Below are positions 10,515 through 19,674 of a stretch of 64,000 nucleotides of DNA, one piece after another. Below the pieces are notes generated by a model. It did not search any database, was not told where the DNA came from, and saw only the letters and a list, made by a program, of their open reading frames with translations. The stretch comes from Persicaria tinctoria (lineage: Eukaryota > Streptophyta > Magnoliopsida > Caryophyllales > Polygonaceae), in NCBI GenBank assembly GCA_037127255.1, contig JBANSL010000002.1, forward strand, positions 94,518,519-94,582,518, in the 5' to 3' direction. Made by a program: the position numbers and the translations under genes. Position 1 is the stretch's first letter, and every line of letters starts with the position of its first letter.

Positions 10515-10809
10515 ATCTGCACCAGCTTCCTGAAAATGCCTTCTGCCAAAGTAGTCTGATTTGTCATCATATCGGTCTTGTAATGGATCCCTAAAAGGAT
10601 CAAACTTGGAAACGTTGGCGTCCCACCTCCTTTTGTCTGCATTTTCTGGTATTGGGACATTTATGCTGGGAAACTCCAGTCATTTTTTTTTCGTGGCTCA
10701 GCATGATCAATTTCAAGAATTTCCTCATCTTCATGGTCTTCTTCCTTCCTACTCTCTTCGTCAGCAAATATGGTAATCCCTGAAGGCTGGTCTGCTTCTT
10801 CTGGCTCTT
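10515..10809 (-). pseudogene. Unidentified exon fragment, copy C
   Basis: Twin of 1293-1587. The reverse strand reads PSGITIFADEESRKEEDHED, EILEIDHAEPRKKNDWSFP, then in another frame SINVPIPENADKRRWDANV and FDPFRDPLQDRYDDKSDYFG. The shared frame break after SFP shows that both copies were already dead when the unit was duplicated. Parent gene not recognised. Confidence 0.5.
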
Positions 10810-11153
10810 AAAAAAAATGCAAGGTTCAAAAAAAATCTAGGTAAAAAATAAGTTGTGCCTACATAGGCAGGTGTAGTACGGAAGTAAAAGGCATAAAAAG
10901 AGTCAATCAGATAACTTAACACAAGGAGGTGAACTGTATAAAAAAATGACATTGTTATAATAGATATGTATGAAACAGAAATTTATATGCTCCACCCCTC
11001 ACAAAGTCGTATTCTAGTTTCCAATCAACAAAAAGAAAAGCTCACCAAGGCCAGCAAAAAGAAAAGCTCAATAGTTGGACACCAGTCATATCACATTGCC
11101 TTAGGACCTTAGGAAGTTTCTATTTATGACACAATTAACAATTTCTAAGACAT

Positions 11154-11224
11154 TAGCCTACGCGGGAATTGAACCCGCATCTTTGTGCGTTAGCACAATG
11201 CTCTACCATTTGAGCTAATAGGCT
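11154..11224 (-). tRNA. tRNA-like gene, copy C
   Basis: Twin of 1932-2002. Acceptor, D and T arms and both internal promoter boxes are unchanged. One base differs in the anticodon arm: TTGTG here against CACAA gives a fully paired five-base stem, where copy A has a mismatch. The loop is still CTAACG, six bases. Canonical tRNAs have seven, so decoding identity is unclear (AAC, Val, is the formal reading from U33). This copy is the better candidate for being transcribed. Confidence 0.6.
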
Positions 11225-11310
11225 TAAATTATTTTGACAAACGGAAAAACTCACAAGGTCCAAGTTCAAACCTCATCAGTTGGGTCACTTCTATTATTCT
11301 TTATCAATTC

Positions 11311-11759
11311 ATTTTCAATTCTTGTCTTTCTTGAATGATCAAATTGTTGCAATATTGTATATCGGTTCCTTGTAAGAAATAAGTACATCACATCAAAATA
11401 TAAGATGGTCATATGTAGAGATGTGGTATGCTATCCAACAAATAATTGAAAACGAACATAAAGAATGTCTCAAGGCTATGGGAAAGTTATGCATCAATGA
11501 TAGCAAATCAGCAAAGTTCAATCAACAAAGTTCAATCAGTAAAGTTATGCATCAATTGCTAACTAAGATTTCTTAGCCCCTGTTCTATCTCTTTCACAAA
11601 TTAGCAAAGTTCAATTTCAACAAGTCCACAAATCAACAAATTCAAACTTGCAAAACCCAAAAATCTTAGTTAGCCATTGGTATGCTCTAGGGTTGTAGGT
11701 GGTAGAAGCCAGACCCACAATCATTCAAGCTATGATCACCAAATTGAAACAAAAAAAAA
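11311..11759. other. Non-coding spacer
   Basis: AT-rich, with a small cluster of imperfect AGCAAAGTTCAATCA-type repeats at about 11500-11620. It ends in an A run at 11751-11759 that forms the left flank of the LTR element. No gene seen. Confidence 0.6.
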
Positions 11760-12097
11760 TGATGTCGGACGAATATGGATAGGGCCAATCAGGGACCTCG
11801 GGAGTCCGAAAATGGCAAACAACACTCGAGGATCGGTGGATGTGTAACAGAAATCCCCAATCGAGCAAGTGATGTCAATTTGGAAATCAGATCTCGGTTA
11901 GGAGATTAGAGAGGAAGAAGATTGGGAAGAAAAGGATATTTTCATTAATTGCAATCTGCCACAGCAAACACAACCATTTATACAGGAGAGTGTAAACCGG
12001 TTTAAGAAAAGGAAATACTACGTATAAAATAAACGAACCGGGTTGGTTCACTAATAAAATGCACATAACATGAAGAACACCCTGTTGCCCTGTATCA
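11760..12097 (-). repeat. 3' LTR of the LTR retrotransposon
   Basis: 338 bases almost identical to 14693-15029. On the element strand it runs from TGATACAGGG to ...GGCATCA-type ends (TGAT...ATCA inverted tips). A purine-rich tract, GAGGAGCGGAGTAC on the element strand, lies directly before it at 12098-12111 and fits a polypurine tract. Confidence 0.85.
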
Positions 12098-12151
12098 GTA
12101 CTCCGCTCCTCGAAGATCATTGTCCTCAATGATCGAATTCAATACGGTCTA

Positions 12152-14655
12152 TCAATACTCGCAATCTATAGGCTGAGCTGTAGCTGCAAGATTAGGGCGC
12201 TGATCTTCGAGGTCGAAGACATATACCTCAATACTCTCATCTAGTAAATCATAAAACTCAATAGGAGCAACAACTGGGAATATAACCTTCATCAAGTTTG
12301 ATGTCATGTGATGCAAACGTCTTCTCAGCTCTTCTTATATCCTAGACTCCATACCCTTCAAACAAAGATAAACCCAGTACTGCAGCCAATGATTCACATC
12401 TAAGATGTCATCAGGTGTCCTCATGGTAGAAAATCCCCTTGTTGAAGAGATCATTGAAGGGGGCACAACTGTTGCGTTTATCAGAGACTTGGCAGTGAAC
12501 ATTGTATGATTGCCGCCGGGATCGAAAACAAAGAAGATGGCACCTGAGCAGCAGGTTGCGTGTATGATGCTTATGTTAGACAGCCCCCTGTCAACTCTTT
12601 GCAAGTCAATACACTGTTCTTTGCCATCACAAATCAGCACAAGCGGGAGCGGGAGTTTCTCTTGCTTCGCAACCTTGTCATAATACTCCCTCCTTGAAGG
12701 ATCCTTATCCTCAAGGATCAAAAGAGACACAGTAGATGGCACCACTTGGTTCATTTGAACAGGGCAAGGCAACTGCAGTTTACACTTGATGCTTCGAATG
12801 CTCGACTGTTTTACTTCTAGCTTAAATGTTAATGAATGAATGCGCTTTGCCTGATCTCGGGAGCTTACCAGTAGCCCAGCAACTTCAAATAGGGGCTGGT
12901 ATTTAGAGAGGTAGCTAACATCAAGTGTCAACTCTTCCAACGTGCACCCAGCTAAACTTCCTCCCGGATCAAAGACTAATTTTCTACCTCCACATCTATC
13001 AATTTCATGATGAATGCACTTGAAAACCATCTCTGATTTAAATGATGTGTTCCAAACAGAATCACATAATTCAGCTAAGGTTGCCACAATTCTCTTGAAA
13101 GAGAGGATCAACTCACATGATTTCAGCATATAACTTCCTAGGCTGTACATCCTAACATCTCTTTCAAAATAACATCTAAACATAAATTTCCAGGGGATGA
13201 TAAATGTCCTCTCAGTTAGATAGTGTTCAAGAGTCCATGATCCCTTATACTTTACCCCAAGATAAGAAACAAACTTAGCTAAGTCGGTGGCATCAATTGA
13301 GGTAAGAGCTCCTGTATTAGCAGCAACTAGAGAACTACCAGAATCATGAAGGCTGCCAAAATTGTGGAGAATACTTAAACTCATTTCCACATAGTAGATA
13401 GCATAATCCGCCCCAGCAAGCATTAACAAATTCCCTCCTGGATCAAGAATCAGCCATTCCTTCTTACGGTGAGTGTATAGTTCTAACTTCTTCAAAATAG
13501 AGCTTAACAAAGCTTGCTCAAATTCAGATTTACAAGCATGAAGTGTAGCTTGAATAATCCAAGTGATACCTTCATTTGCCCTGCTCAATTCTCTCACCGT
13601 AACTTTCCACGTTGTCGGTGCTTTCTTCTTCAGCATTCTAATCAACATACTAGGGGTAGCAACAACAATTTCGACTCTCTTATCTATAATTCCGGGATAA
13701 AAAAACAGGATGCAACTGAAATAAATCAACCAACCAAACCCTTATAGCAATCAGTTCATTCCTATGCCCAACTTGAGGATATTCTTCCTCCTCATTTGTG
13801 CTCTCTGTACGTGCAGGCATTTCGTCGAGCACTTTGTGAGCGACCTCACTGATGGATTCCTTTGTAACAATAGAATCATGGTCTCTAGACTTAAGCAGCA
13901 CCTCCAATACACCATGGCTATCAGTCATCAAACAAAGTCCTCCCGGATCAAAACAAAGTAACTCCTCACCATAATTTGTTGCAACTTGAACACTATCAAT
14001 TAGGAAATTACCTGCAAAGAAGCTTGGTACTCGGAGATTCATTCATTTCCTTATTAACCTCGATCTCCTCGCTCTTTGTTGGTGCAGAGAATTTGTCGAA
14101 CACTTGGTGAGCGTTCGAACTAATGAGCTCTTTTGCTACAGCAAGATTGACGCCTCTAGTCTTGGATGATTCCCCTAGCAAACCATTGTTGTAGACACTC
14201 AAGCATGCCCCTCCCGAATCAAAACCCAATAGTTGATCCTCATCACTTATCAGAATAGGAATATTGCTTAAATCATGAGCAAGAGACGTAACTAGATCGA
14301 TATGATAGTCACCTGCAATTAGCCCTTTCAGTTGGATGCGCTCATCAATTTTCTTGGTAACCCTCCTTGTTGGCATTTCGTCGAGCACTTTGTGAGCGAC
14401 GGGGTTTCGGTGTTCCCTTGCAACAATCAGATCCCCTATTGTCTCAATATGTTCAAGCTCTTCACCTTGATTCTCAACACCATCAAAATTTGGTCTCTCT
14501 TCAATTTGAATTGGTTGTGCTTCCTGTCCCGTTGGTGAAAGAGATGAACCACCCTCTTTCTCTTGGTGGGTCGAAGAACTGAAGTGGTCTTTCAGCGATT
14601 GGAGCATCTCCTTAATTTCCATAAACGTCTGAGATTGCTTCTGGTCGTCGTACAT
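12152..14655 (-). pseudogene. Large modular ORF of the LTR element with five D(P/S)GG motifs, function unknown
   Basis: I do not recognise this protein. From the first ATG after the primer site (14655) it starts MYDDQKQSQTFMEIKEMLQS, a charged helical head with a faint likeness to Gag N-termini. One frame runs to 14008, a second covers 14042-13680 and a third 13729-12335. A single TAA at 12335 is followed in frame by 60 more codons to a stop at 12152. The breaks fall at AGGTAATTT near 14010 and in a T run near 13707, so the ancestor was one ORF of about 830 codons. Five motifs recur: LLGFDSGGACL, LLCFDPGGLCL, LILDPGGNLL, LVFDPGGSLA and FVFDPGGNHT. The first two sit in a module of about 90 residues that also holds AG..ID.V, KE.IS and AHKVLDEMP-like segments. 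The codon frame is maintained over long distances, so it was once translated. Confidence 0.6.
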
Positions 14656-14679
14656 GGTTGAATGGTCGGAGAACCGAAT

Positions 14680-14691
14680 GCTCTGATACCA
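14680..14691 (-). promoter_or_regulatory. Primer-binding site (initiator tRNA-Met type)
   Basis: The element strand reads TGGTATCAGAGC one base after the 5' LTR. This is the standard complement of the 3' end of plant initiator tRNA-Met and sets the strand of the element. Confidence 0.9.
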
Positions 14692-14692
14692 A

Positions 14693-15029
14693 TGATGCCG
14701 GACGAAGATTGATAGGGCCAATCAGGGACCTCGGGAGTCCGAAAATGGCAAACAACACTCGAGGATCGATGGATGTGTAACAGAAATCCCCAATCGAGCA
14801 AGTGATGTCAATTTGGAAATCAGATCTCGGTTAGGAGATTAGAGAGGAAGAAGATTGGGAAGAAAAGGATATTTTCATTAATTGCAATCTTCCACAGCAA
14901 ATACAACCATTTATACAGGAGAGTGTAAACCGGTTTAAGAAAAGAAAATACTACGTATAAAATAAACGAACGGGTTGGTTCACTAATAAAATGCACATAA
15001 CATGAAGAACACCATGTTGCCCTGTATAT
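14693..15029 (-). repeat. 5' LTR of the LTR retrotransposon
   Basis: Nearly identical to 11760-12097. The outer tip is altered (TATATACAGGG where the 3' LTR has TGATACAGGG), so this end may no longer be recognised. A run of A on the plus strand follows. Confidence 0.85.
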
Positions 15030-15034
15030 AAAAA

Positions 15035-15589
15035 AAAAATTCCCTAAATTTCGACATATGAATCCATTCAATTCCAAAAATTCAATCACAAATCTCGAAT
15101 TTCCAAACCCATAAACCATAAATTTCTGAAACCCCAAATTGATACACATACCGTTCACCATCGCACTGATGGAGCGAGAGCGAGAGAGATGGACTGATGA
15201 AGGAGCGAGAGCGAGAGAGATGGACTGATTGAGGAGCGAGAGCGGGGTGGGTTGCGGCGATGAGGAGCGAGAGAGAGAGGGAGACTGATGGAGAGAGCAA
15301 GAGAGATGGACTGGTGGAGCGACGAGGAGTGAGAGAGCGGGGTGGGTCAGCGCCGGAGAAAAGGGCTCTCTCTGGTGGGATTAGGCAGAGTTTTTTTTTA
15401 AAAAAAAAATACAAACTAATCCCAACCTTGATGTCTTTGTAAAATATTTTCACCTATTCTAAAACTACCATTATTTTCCATTTTTAATATGTTCATTTCT
15501 AGACTAATTAATGAAGATCTACCAATACATCTTTTCACATCTACTTCGATTTTTTTTTCAATCAAACGATTTTTTTTATTAGGAAAAAA
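15035..15589. other. Non-coding spacer with GA-rich tandem repeats
   Basis: 15165-15350 is built from imperfect GAGCGAGAGCGAGAGAGATG-type units repeated several times (CT-rich on the other strand). This resembles a promoter or 5' leader of a plant gene but has no gene attached. The rest is AT-rich with T runs near 15547 and 15570. The T run near 15570 probably marks the poly-A end of the LINE fragment that follows. Confidence 0.5.
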
Positions 15590-17170
15590 TTTGGATAGAA
15601 ATTCAATCCAAGCCGATCCTGAAGATCTAGGTTAGTTGTTAAGCTTATCCCCACGGCAGAGTGACCAATGTGTGTAACCTTGTCAGCCACTCTATTGCCA
15701 ACACGGGGGACATGAGAAAAGACCACATTCCTCGTGCACTTTATCATGGATTGTATAACCGACATGATTAATTCGATTTTCCATGGGCATTTTGTTTTGT
15801 TCTATAGGTAATCAATAATGATTTTGAGTCCCCTTCAATCGTTACGTCCTGTAATTTGAGTTTTTTTTATTTCACCAATATCGAGCCTTAGAGCCAGGGC
15901 TTCGGCCATTAGTGGCGATGTGTTCCCGAGTTTTGCACAAGCTATGTGTCGAGGTATTCCCCTCCAATCTCGGACAATGACACCAGCACTACTATCCCCA
16001 GATAGCAGCGATGAACCGTCAAAGTTTAGTTTGAACTCATTGTATGGGGGGGTTTTGTCCATTTTTTCCTTGTAGTTTTCCAGTTTGTTTGTCTGTATGG
16101 ACTCACTATATTGGATTTTTCTTGCCATTCATTAGGGGTGGGCACAAATCCCGCAAATCCCGGGTCCGTCCCGGTCCCGTCCCGATCCCGGTGGGATTTG
16201 AAAAAAAAATAGTGAATCCCGTCCCGCAAAAATTGTGCGGGACGGGACGCGGGACGGAGATTCTTCATCCCGCAAATCCCGTCCCGTCCCGCATATATAT
16301 TATATATATTTTTTTTATATTAATATATTATACATTATATACATATATATACAGCATAGATAGGTATATATCATATATTATAGTATGTAAATGTATATCT
16401 ATGCAGTGTTAATATATATATACACACACAGTATGTATGTACACAGTGTCGATATATATATTAGTATATCATGCAGTGTGTTAATGTGTATGTACACACA
16501 CTGTGTTTGTACACGCAGTGTTTATATACATTGTCTATATATACAATACCGAGTGATATATAGGTACTATATATATATATATATATAAACTATAAACTAT
16601 AAAAATATTATAAATCTATAGGTGTTATGTCTTTTAAAAATTGGAAAATATTAGAGAATTTAAAATACTTTTTTATTTGAGGGACAAGGCCCGTCCTGTC
16701 CCGGTCCCGTCCTGTCCCGTGAGGGATTGAAAAAAAAAAAAGAATCCCGTCCCGCAAAAATTATGCGGGACGGGATGCGAGACGACCCCCATCCCGTCCC
16801 GTCCCGCGCCCACCCCTACCATTCATTATCAACCTATTTCTCGAAACAACACGCTTTATGCCATGATTCTAATTGTTGGTCAATGAAGCTCTCAATATTT
16901 TTAGAAGGTGTTGGCGCATGATTTCTAAAGGTGATCCCATCCCTGAAATACCAAATGACCCACCAACTTGTGGCTACTTTTTGTATTTTTTTCTTTTGCC
17001 AATTTCTTCATCCATGCCAATACTAATGACATATTCCGATTATGATGAATTATTTGTTGTAAAGCATAATATTCCGCTCTAGTGAGTAATCTGTTAGTTA
17101 GATTTGGGTAGCATTCCACAAGGATATGTATATCGTCTCCATTGTGGTCATTGCAGATTTGACAATTAAA
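15590..17170 (-). pseudogene. 3' part of a LINE (zf-RVT and RNase H), split by a hAT element
   Basis: The reverse strand at 17170-16830 reads CQICNDHNGDDIHI, ECYPNLTNRLLTRAEYYALQ and HLVFQGWDHL, the zinc-binding region that follows reverse transcriptase in plant LINEs. After the inserted element, 16128-15562 gives FKLNFDGSSLLSGDSSAGVI and RDWRGIPRHIACAK, then VPRVGNRVADKVTHIG. This is the RNase H of the same family, with the DGS.....AG.GVIVRD pattern kept. Stops break the frame near 15835 and 16870. The fragment is truncated on its 5' side near 17180. It differs clearly from the LINE at 2133-7794, so it is another lineage. Confidence 0.75.
16133..16818. mobile_element. hAT-type non-autonomous element
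   Basis: A 686-base element with inverted tips TAGGGGTGGGC and GCCCACCCCTA, flanked by the 8-base duplication CCATTCAT (16125-16132 and 16819-16826). Eight-base duplications and TAGGGGTG-like tips are typical of hAT elements. The ends are packed with CCCGTCCCGC-type subterminal repeats in opposite orientations. The middle is AT-rich microsatellite-like sequence without coding capacity. It sits inside the RNase H part of an older LINE fragment and is therefore younger than that LINE. Confidence 0.85.
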
Positions 17171-17179
17171 ACATCAAAT

Positions 17180-17605
17180 ACAAGTCCATTATTTAGAAAG
17201 AGTGTACCGGAGTATATATAGTTAAATGTGGGCCTTGTTTAATTGTTAAAGAGCGCCTATGTGGGCTTCAAGAGTAAGAGTGTATAGACTCTAAATCTTC
17301 TGAATGAGCAAAAATACAGATGACAAGTTCGAAATCTACAATCAAGCAATAAGTCATAACAAGAGAGTCCTTTGCGGTTAACATATGGTAATTTTTTGGG
17401 GGATTCTATATGTACCACATCGTGTGAGAATAAACTAAAATCTGTTGATAGTTTGATCAATACCTGGAGTAAGATCGAGATGGTGTTCTTGATGCTCATT
17501 GATCCTCTCCATAAGTTTACATAGATTTGTTTTCGAATTCCGAATTCACTCACAAGGAAATGGTTATTCAAAGTTGCAGCAAATCAAATTTTGGAAAGCT
17601 AACAA
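17180..17605. other. Non-coding spacer / 3' flank of the cis-prenyltransferase gene
   Basis: Ordinary AT-rich sequence between the LINE remnant and the stop codon of the reverse-strand prenyltransferase. It should contain that gene's 3' untranslated region. No other gene seen. Confidence 0.5.
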
Positions 17606-18511
17606 TCAAGATTGCTTCTTTTTCTTCTCAAAGTAGCTATGGTGCCTTTGGAAGTTCATTATCGTCCACAAGAGATGCCACAGCCCAAGATCCGGCCACA
17701 ACGCAGATGGACAGTACAGTAGACAGTTCGCAGTCTGCCATAACACGAAGTTGCTCAGACGCGTTTCCCCTGAGCTACGAACCAGAATGTCCGGATCAGG
17801 AGCCACTGCCATGTACATTCGTTGATCTACATCAACAATTTTGATTTGAGGATAAGTCTCTGAACTTCTTCCAATCATGTTTCCAACTTCAGATTCGACT
17901 TCCTGCATCTTATCATGGAAGGATTCCTGAATCGCGTGCAGTACCTCATCAGTTGAAGTGTAGGCGACGCAAACCACAAGAACAACGTTGGTGTTATGCG
18001 CAGATGCCTTCATCACACGGTCTATAGCGGATTGAACGCTTTCACTCAGCAGCTTCAAGTTCCCGACAAAATGTACCCTCACACCGCATTCCATGACCAT
18101 GCTCTCTTCTCTGAGAAGCCCTTCAATCTTCTCCTGCATCAGCTCCATTAGACTCTTGACTTCCTCGGGATTCCTCTTGAAGTTGTCGATGCTGAAGGCA
18201 TATACGGTGATGTACTTTATCTTCAACTCATAGCAGTACTTGAGTATGGACATGAGAACCAAGAACCCGAGCCTGTAGCCATCCCCTTCTTTCAGATTAT
18301 GCTTCCTAGCGTACCTTCGGTTTCCATCCATGATGAAGGCGATATGGTTCGGTAGAGGACCAACCGATAGGATACTAAAGATACATTTTCGTATGAAACT
18401 GCTGAATCTTCCAATGATTCTGTTTGTGTAGCCATTTTTGTACTCGCTTACCGCCGCATTGAAACATGGCACCAAATCGAGTAACCAGGAACAAAACTGC
18501 CTGATCAACAT
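17606..18511 (-). CDS. cis-Prenyltransferase (dehydrodolichyl diphosphate synthase-like)
   Basis: A complete intronless ORF of 301 residues. It adds isopentenyl diphosphate units in cis to a prenyl diphosphate to build polyprenyl chains such as the dolichol precursor, usually at the ER membrane. The family signature is clear: IAFIMDGNRRYARK at 57-70 with the catalytic Asp62, YAFSIDNFKRNPEEV at 104-118, a central helix region, and PDILVRSSGETRLSNFVLWQ near 240-259. The hydrophobic stretch at about 8-20 and 40-52 could bind membrane or a partner subunit. Length is normal for the family (about 290-330). The start was chosen because the first ATG gives the family's usual distance to the DGN motif. 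Lack of introns is common in this family. The last residues are lysine-rich (EKKKKQS). I see nothing broken. Confidence 0.92.
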   Translation of the reverse strand: MLIRQFCSWLLDLVPCFNAAVSEYKNGYTNRIIGRFSSFIRKCIFSILSVGPLPNHIAFIMDGNRRYARKHNLKEGDGYRLGFLVLMSILKYCYELKIKYITVYAFSIDNFKRNPEEVKSLMELMQEKIEGLLREESMVMECGVRVHFVGNLKLLSESVQSAIDRVMKASAHNTNVVLVVCVAYTSTDEVLHAIQESFHDKMQEVESEVGNMIGRSSETYPQIKIVDVDQRMYMAVAPDPDILVRSSGETRLSNFVLWQTANCLLYCPSALWPDLGLWHLLWTIMNFQRHHSYFEKKKKQS

Positions 18512-19674
18512 TTGTAGAGCTTCAAGGAGCTGCCATATGAATGCATCAGTTATGAGTTGAGTTAATAGTTATTGATTATCCAAGAAAGGCATGAAATTTA
18601 ACAACTTGAAATCGAAGTTTTCATAGAAGCATTTCATCAAACACCTTGAATGCAAACTAGAAGCTAAATGAACAGAAGAAATCAATCGCTTCAAGGAGCT
18701 GCCATATCAATGCATCAGTAACAACTTGAAATCGAATTTTTCACAGAGGCATTTCATCAAACACCTTGAATGCAAACTAGAAGCTAAATGAACAAAGGAA
18801 TTTCAGTGAATCGAATTGAAACATTTGCAACTTACGAAATAAACAGGACACTAAGGTACACAAAGGGAATAAACAAAGAGGGATTAGGGTTAATTGAGCA
18901 TCGATGAAAACATATTTAAAGTAATTGATTGTAACAAGATGATGTTTTTCTGTTTGATTGAATTGAGATGCAGAACAGATGAGAAAAGCATATAATCCAA
19001 GAAGAAGCGCACGAGAAGATGATGGGGGGTTTAAAATCTGCGGAATTTCCGAATTCAGGTGTGTGAACGTTTTTCCCATTCTCATTTCATTTCATTTCTT
19101 TTTGAATGATCAAACTTCAAGCAGTCATGACTCATGACAAACCAATGGAGTGAAATTAAATCCCAAATTCGTGTGTCTCACTCTTTGCTTTTAATCTTTT
19201 ACTAATACAATCCATAATAATAACAACATACGGAGTAATAAATTAATATTATAAAATATTAATAAAAGTTATGATAAAATAACATATGTAGACTTGAATA
19301 TTTAAGAAAATGGTAAAAATGCTCAACATGAAGTTAAGTCTCATCAAAAAGGTTTTAAATTAAGATATTATGTTGAATGTTGATGGAGTATAGATTATTA
19401 TTATTATTATTATAATATATAAATATTTGAATATCGATTAATAGTAGACATTAGATTTAATTCAATGTTTTGAATTAAACGGGTACAAAATAAAAGGTGA
19501 AAAATATAAATGTATGAAAGAGATGAAAAGAAAAAGAAATAATAAGAGAAAATTGTGATTAGTTAAAAAACCTTAAATTAAGGAGGTGTTGATACATTAT
19601 CAAAAAGTCTTTTAAATTAAGATATTATATAGATATATATAGATGATTAAGGTTTTCTAAAATCAATATTATAA
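18512..19674. other. Upstream region of the cis-prenyltransferase gene
   Basis: It holds the 5' leader and promoter side of the reverse-strand gene. Two imperfect direct repeats lie at about 18518-18690 and 18693-18793 (shared phrases GCTTCAAGGAGCTGCCATAT, AACAACTTGAAATCGAA and CATTTCATCAAACACCTTGA). 19140-19670 is plain AT-rich DNA up to the Helitron border. Confidence 0.55.
18518..18793. repeat. Tandem duplication in the gene leader
   Basis: Two diverged units of about 100-175 bases, see the phrases shared at 18518/18693 and at 18600/18720. They lie just upstream of the prenyltransferase start codon and may duplicate part of its leader. Confidence 0.7.

Larger units (their letters stand above)
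9412..11310. repeat. Segmental duplication, copy C
   Basis: This is the second copy of the unit at 1-2118, in the same orientation, with the same order: kinesin tail fragment, reverse-strand exon fragment, spacer, tRNA-like gene. It lacks about 190 bases of the kinesin fragment (junction near 9930-9935). It ends near 11290-11330, where the LINE copy's surroundings diverge. Confidence 0.9.
11760..15029 (-). mobile_element. Compact non-autonomous LTR retrotransposon with an unfamiliar ORF
   Basis: Two direct repeats of about 338 bases bound a 2.6-kb interior on the reverse strand. Right after the 5' LTR, with one base between, lies TGGTATCAGAGC (14680-14691 as reverse complement), the primer-binding site for initiator tRNA-Met used by many plant LTR elements. 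A polypurine tract precedes the 3' LTR. Both outer flanks are A runs, so a five-base AAAAA target duplication is possible but cannot be proved in low-complexity sequence. I see no protease, reverse transcriptase, RNase H or integrase motif in any frame. The interior instead holds the modular ORF at 12152-14655. Movement would depend on enzymes from another element. Confidence 0.85.

Noticed and set aside
15082..15453. Reverse-strand Ser/Leu-rich frame of 123 codons
   Set aside because: Created by the GA-rich tandem repeat; no real protein pattern.
18777..19085. Reverse-strand frame of 102 codons upstream of the prenyltransferase
   Set aside because: Low-complexity, no conserved motif, lies in the leader/promoter of the real gene.
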